Source: CAYVGO01 sp964450725
Lineage (GTDB): Bacteria; Bacteroidota; Bacteroidia; Bacteroidales; UBA932
DNA length: 64,000 nucleotides
Direction: 5' to 3'
NCBI GenBank assembly: GCA_964450725.1
Contig: CAYVGO010000002.1
Coordinates: 26,492 to 90,491, forward strand
Shown here: piece after piece, positions 61,901 to 64,000 of the stretch
Layout: each line of letters opens with the position of its first letter
Numbering within the stretch: the first letter of the stretch is position 1
Made by a program: the position numbers and the translations under genes
Notes under the pieces: model-generated
Database searches by the model: none
What the model saw: only the letters and a program-made list of their open reading frames with translations
Told to the model about the DNA's origin: nothing

Positions 61901-62051
61901 TACCTATAAATGGGTACGCTTATATCTAAGTGGACAAAACTTACTCACTTTTTCTCCTTTTAAATATTGGGATCCGGAACAAGGCGGCGGGAATGGATTG
62001 GTATATCCACCTTTACGTGTTTTCAATGTGGGATTACAATTTAATTTTTAA
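58953..62051 (+). CDS. susC: SusC/RagA-family TonB-linked outer-membrane transporter
   Basis: 1032 aa. Signal peptide (ending LSFAQ), N-terminal carboxypeptidase-D-regulatory-like domain (GTVKDTNGEPVIGASV to about 95), TonB box region EVVVVGFGTQKK, plug with SILKDATATALYGARGANGVMLITT, then a 22-strand type barrel ending in NVGLQFNF. Imports oligosaccharides or peptides with the SusD lipoprotein encoded 20 bases downstream. The substrate is unknown; no glycosidase follows within the window. Confidence 0.96.
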   Translation: MQHKTILFQRFLLTSIVFFLLTALSFAQIGGTVKDTNGEPVIGASVIQKGTTKGVVTDVNGTFNINVSAGTVLKFSSVGYTNLELPAENNMIVTMQEGEQIDEVVVVGFGTQKKASVVGAVQTISPKELKVPTTNLSNAFAGRIAGITSFQRSGEPGADGSTFYIRGISTFASGSKEPLIFIDGVEVSSSDMNALAPEVIESFSILKDATATALYGARGANGVMLITTRSGKNLEKTRINVRVENSFSQPTQMIKLANGVDYMLANNEAIITRSPNSLPRFSQEKIDATRLGLDPIIYPNVDWQDFLFKKFTTSQRANLNVTGGMSKVAYFLSASVDNDNGMLKKDPLNKFNNNINQLRFSFQGNLSANLTKTTKVTLRLNSQIINYTGSASGTQTLYEYIFQAPPVMFAPTIPGHLAEDHILFGNQNGGPVPSQQGNNIFRNPYAEMVRGYTTRASSTNIVSFDIDQDLEFITKGLKIKGLISFKNYSNTSVTRSFNPYFYAINTENPLDENKNYNYTSVTKGTTALGFSSGNNGDRLMNLQVNLDYSRTFADVHDVSAMVVYLQRDYNLNAPGNFYSSLPLRNQGFAGRVTYGYDTRYMLEANFGYNGSENFMAGQRFGFFPSVAVGYNISNEAYFEPIKKVVNNLKIRGSVGLVGNSYIGQDANGNDIRFPYLSEVNLNGLGYTFGDDWQSYQTGASITKFGSSNATWETGIKSNIGLDLSFFNSLNIILDMFQEVRSGIFMQRRVIPAESGIVGTNPWANVGKVKNQGVDLSVEYNKAFSNGLIVNLRGTFTYNKNTLLERDEPQLQYPYLSEIGKSLNHYWGLEAIGLYKDQNDIDNSPQSTYSPDLIQPGDIKYKDQNKDGKIDDLDRVILGSPTIPQIIYGFGGNIQYKGFDFGIFFQGVAQTSLMMSNIHPFTANETTLFDWIAKERWTEANNNPNALYPRLTNKITSGNNNAQASSYWLRDGSFLRLKNLEIGYTYKWVRLYLSGQNLLTFSPFKYWDPEQGGGNGLVYPPLRVFNVGLQFNF

Positions 62052-62071
62052 CCTTATAAATAAATTTACGT

Positions 62072-63985
62072 ATGAAATCCAAAATTATATTTTTTATTGC
62101 AGTGGTCTTTTGGGGGTATAGTTGTAACTTTTTAGATATTGTACCCGATGATAAACCTACATTCGAAGATGCTTTTAAAAATGAGCAGACTTTAGAAGGG
62201 TATGTTTATTCCTGCTACTCTTTTATGCCTTGGGCAAATAACTTCAGAACTAATTTTTCTTGGGCAATGTCCAATGAATTTGTAGCTTCTTATCACTGGG
62301 GAGCGCAGTATTTCTCCTTTCTTCAAATCACCCAAGGGATGCACAATGCAAGTAATCCGGTGTTAGATGTTTGGCAAGATATGAATAAAGGGATTCGTCA
62401 ATGTTATATGTTTTTTGAAAATGTAGATAATGTAAGGCCTGTAGTGATGCAACCGGCGGAGTTTGAGGGTCGTAAAAAAATATGGAAAGCAGAAATAAAC
62501 TTTTTGATTGCTTACTATCACTATATTTTACTACAAAACTACGGACCGGTGGTCATTATCGATAAAACAATTCCTATAGATGGTTCTAAGGAAGATTTGT
62601 TTCGTTCCAGAAGTAGTTATGATGAATCTGTAGAAAAAATAGCCAAAATGTTTGATGTTGCCATAACAGATCTTCCCGACAAGTGGTCTCGTGCAGACTA
62701 TGGTAGACCCACCAAAAGTGTAGCACAAGCACTTAAGTCTCGAATGTATCTTTATGCCGCTTCTCCTTTATTTAATGGAAATACTGATTATGCCAATTTT
62801 AAAAACAAAGATGGCAAGTTATTAATGAGTCAAGTTTATGACCATGAAAAGTGGAACAAAGCCTTACAAGAAACCAAAAAAGCCATTGATATGGCACATG
62901 CACAAGGATATAAATTATATGAATACAATAAAGAACCTATTGCAAATGCGTTTGATAAAGCCGTACTCACTGCTCGTTGGAAAATGGTTGACCCTTGGAA
63001 TAGCGAGTTGATATGGGGTTACAGTGCCAATAAAGAAGTTGCAACAAACCTCGTGCCTTCTTTCCAACAATTAGCCATTCCAAGAGGGTTTAACAATGGA
63101 AGTCCGCCTGCAGGAGGTATGGGTGCAAGCATGACAGCCGTAGAATTATTTTATGACAAGTATGGAAAGCCTATGGAAGGAACACCCGCATGGGAGAATC
63201 GAATGAATATTGTTGAGACTGAAGATGCAACAGGAGAACCAAATCATACGATTCAATTTCATAATGATCGCGAAGCTCGCTTTTATGCCTTTATAGGTTA
63301 TGACGGAGGACCATATGAACTTAATGATGATGTCTATGTATTAGATATGTTGTTTAGAAAGCCAAGACCATTAATGATACGAAATAAACATGTTTATGCA
63401 GGTTCTGATGATTTAAATCAAGATCAAATATATTCCGGTTATGCTTGTAAAAAAGGAGTGCATCCCAGTAGTAATGCTGTTGGAAGTACATTTACAATTA
63501 AGCCTTATCCGTTCCCTTTAATTCGTTTGGGAGAGTTGTATTTAAATTATGCCGAAGCAGCAGCAAATTATCTCGGGTCTTTAGACAATGATGCAAAAAA
63601 ATATCTTGACGATATCAGAGCCACGGTGGCACTTCCATCTTTTGAAACATCTTATGGTGCGCTTAGCGGAGGAGATTTAATAAAAGCTGTAAAACGGGAG
63701 AGAATGATAGAAATGATGTTTGAAGGACATTGGTTATATGATTTAAAACGCTGGAAAGATGCCAAAGAATGGTTTGCCAAAGATAGACAAAACATGTGGG
63801 GTTTAAACACTGCCGGTGGAACCAAAGAAACGTTTTATCATGGTAAAGATGCACCGGGTACAGTACAGTTTCCAACACCTTTGATCAATCGTCCTTATAT
63901 TTTTGATGATAAACACAATTTTTATCCCATCAAACAAACCTATGTTGATGTGAATCACAATCTGGTTCAAAATCCGGGTTGGTAA
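62072..63985 (+). CDS. susD: SusD/RagB-family nutrient-binding lipoprotein
   Basis: 637 aa. Lipobox GYSC with Cys18; the mature protein starts NFLDIVPDDKPTFEDAFKN, the usual SusD opening. TPR-like helical SusD fold, with the family's C-terminal features (RLGELYLNYAEAA, ERMIEMMFEGHWLYDLKRW). It lids the SusC barrel. Its stop lies 15 bases before the window end, so further genes of the locus may follow outside. Confidence 0.95.
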   Translation: MKSKIIFFIAVVFWGYSCNFLDIVPDDKPTFEDAFKNEQTLEGYVYSCYSFMPWANNFRTNFSWAMSNEFVASYHWGAQYFSFLQITQGMHNASNPVLDVWQDMNKGIRQCYMFFENVDNVRPVVMQPAEFEGRKKIWKAEINFLIAYYHYILLQNYGPVVIIDKTIPIDGSKEDLFRSRSSYDESVEKIAKMFDVAITDLPDKWSRADYGRPTKSVAQALKSRMYLYAASPLFNGNTDYANFKNKDGKLLMSQVYDHEKWNKALQETKKAIDMAHAQGYKLYEYNKEPIANAFDKAVLTARWKMVDPWNSELIWGYSANKEVATNLVPSFQQLAIPRGFNNGSPPAGGMGASMTAVELFYDKYGKPMEGTPAWENRMNIVETEDATGEPNHTIQFHNDREARFYAFIGYDGGPYELNDDVYVLDMLFRKPRPLMIRNKHVYAGSDDLNQDQIYSGYACKKGVHPSSNAVGSTFTIKPYPFPLIRLGELYLNYAEAAANYLGSLDNDAKKYLDDIRATVALPSFETSYGALSGGDLIKAVKRERMIEMMFEGHWLYDLKRWKDAKEWFAKDRQNMWGLNTAGGTKETFYHGKDAPGTVQFPTPLINRPYIFDDKHNFYPIKQTYVDVNHNLVQNPGW

Positions 63986-64000
63986 AAGTAAAATTTTAGA

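Overview
The window is low-GC chromosomal DNA of a Bacteroidota bacterium, most likely order Bacteroidales. Four things point there: SusC/SusD-type outer-membrane genes, DUF families typical of the phylum, the rpsU-xerC-hpf gene order, and promoters that repeatedly match the Bacteroides pattern TTTG-N19/20-TAnnTTTG. Starts mostly lack Shine-Dalgarno motifs and several sit in a recurring TTTAC-N-TATG context. There are no rRNA genes, CRISPR arrays, insertion sequences or prophage genes.

Layout: (1) 1-2662, a truncated GH127-type arabinofuranosidase and a lipoprotein aldose epimerase. (2) 2783-7236, an oxidative-stress island: OxyR with C199/C208, divergent from a signal-peptide-bearing catalase, a DUF4491 membrane protein and a cytosolic catalase. 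(3) 7237-13640, a 22-bp-periodic palindrome array, a TonB-dependent receptor, pth, a YoeB-type toxin-antitoxin pair, an orphan lipoprotein flanked by a 13-bp inverted repeat, and an outer-membrane protein. (4) 13737-20205, ald, then a tightly packed minus-strand operon of five unusual genes: beta-propeller/di-haem cytochrome c peroxidase-like protein, chorismatase-like protein, cupin lipoprotein, VOC protein and DhaK without DhaL. (5) 20687-28637, housekeeping: gyrB, a SPOR-like lipoprotein, aroC, a META lipoprotein, tig, clpP, clpX. (6) 28666-37458, an ECF sigma-factor operon with overlapping genes, a thioredoxin-like protein, rplS, tRNA-Met(CAT), rpsU, xerC, hpf, smpB, a lipoprotein, comEC. 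(7) 37570-40916, sulfur assimilation: metY and a cysE-cysK operon preceded by a leader peptide with three adjacent Cys codons and an intrinsic terminator. (8) 40954-49546, a DUF6261-like gene, a 41-bp tandem repeat array, GH95 and GH31 glycosidases, a class A beta-lactamase coupled to the GH31 gene, a bacterioferritin and a GH123-like glycosidase. (9) 49757-55012, recJ, recA, kdsC, acyl-CoA dehydrogenase. (10) 55013-63985, a Gly/Tyr/Trp-rich secreted protein, a FadL-like outer-membrane protein and a SusC/SusD pair.

Together the genes suggest a glycan-degrading anaerobe that tolerates oxygen, since it carries two catalases, OxyR and bacterioferritin. The most interesting candidates are the Cys-codon attenuator upstream of cysE-cysK and the five-gene peroxidase/chorismatase operon, which I cannot match to a described system. 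All family calls rest on motif recognition by eye; no database search was run.
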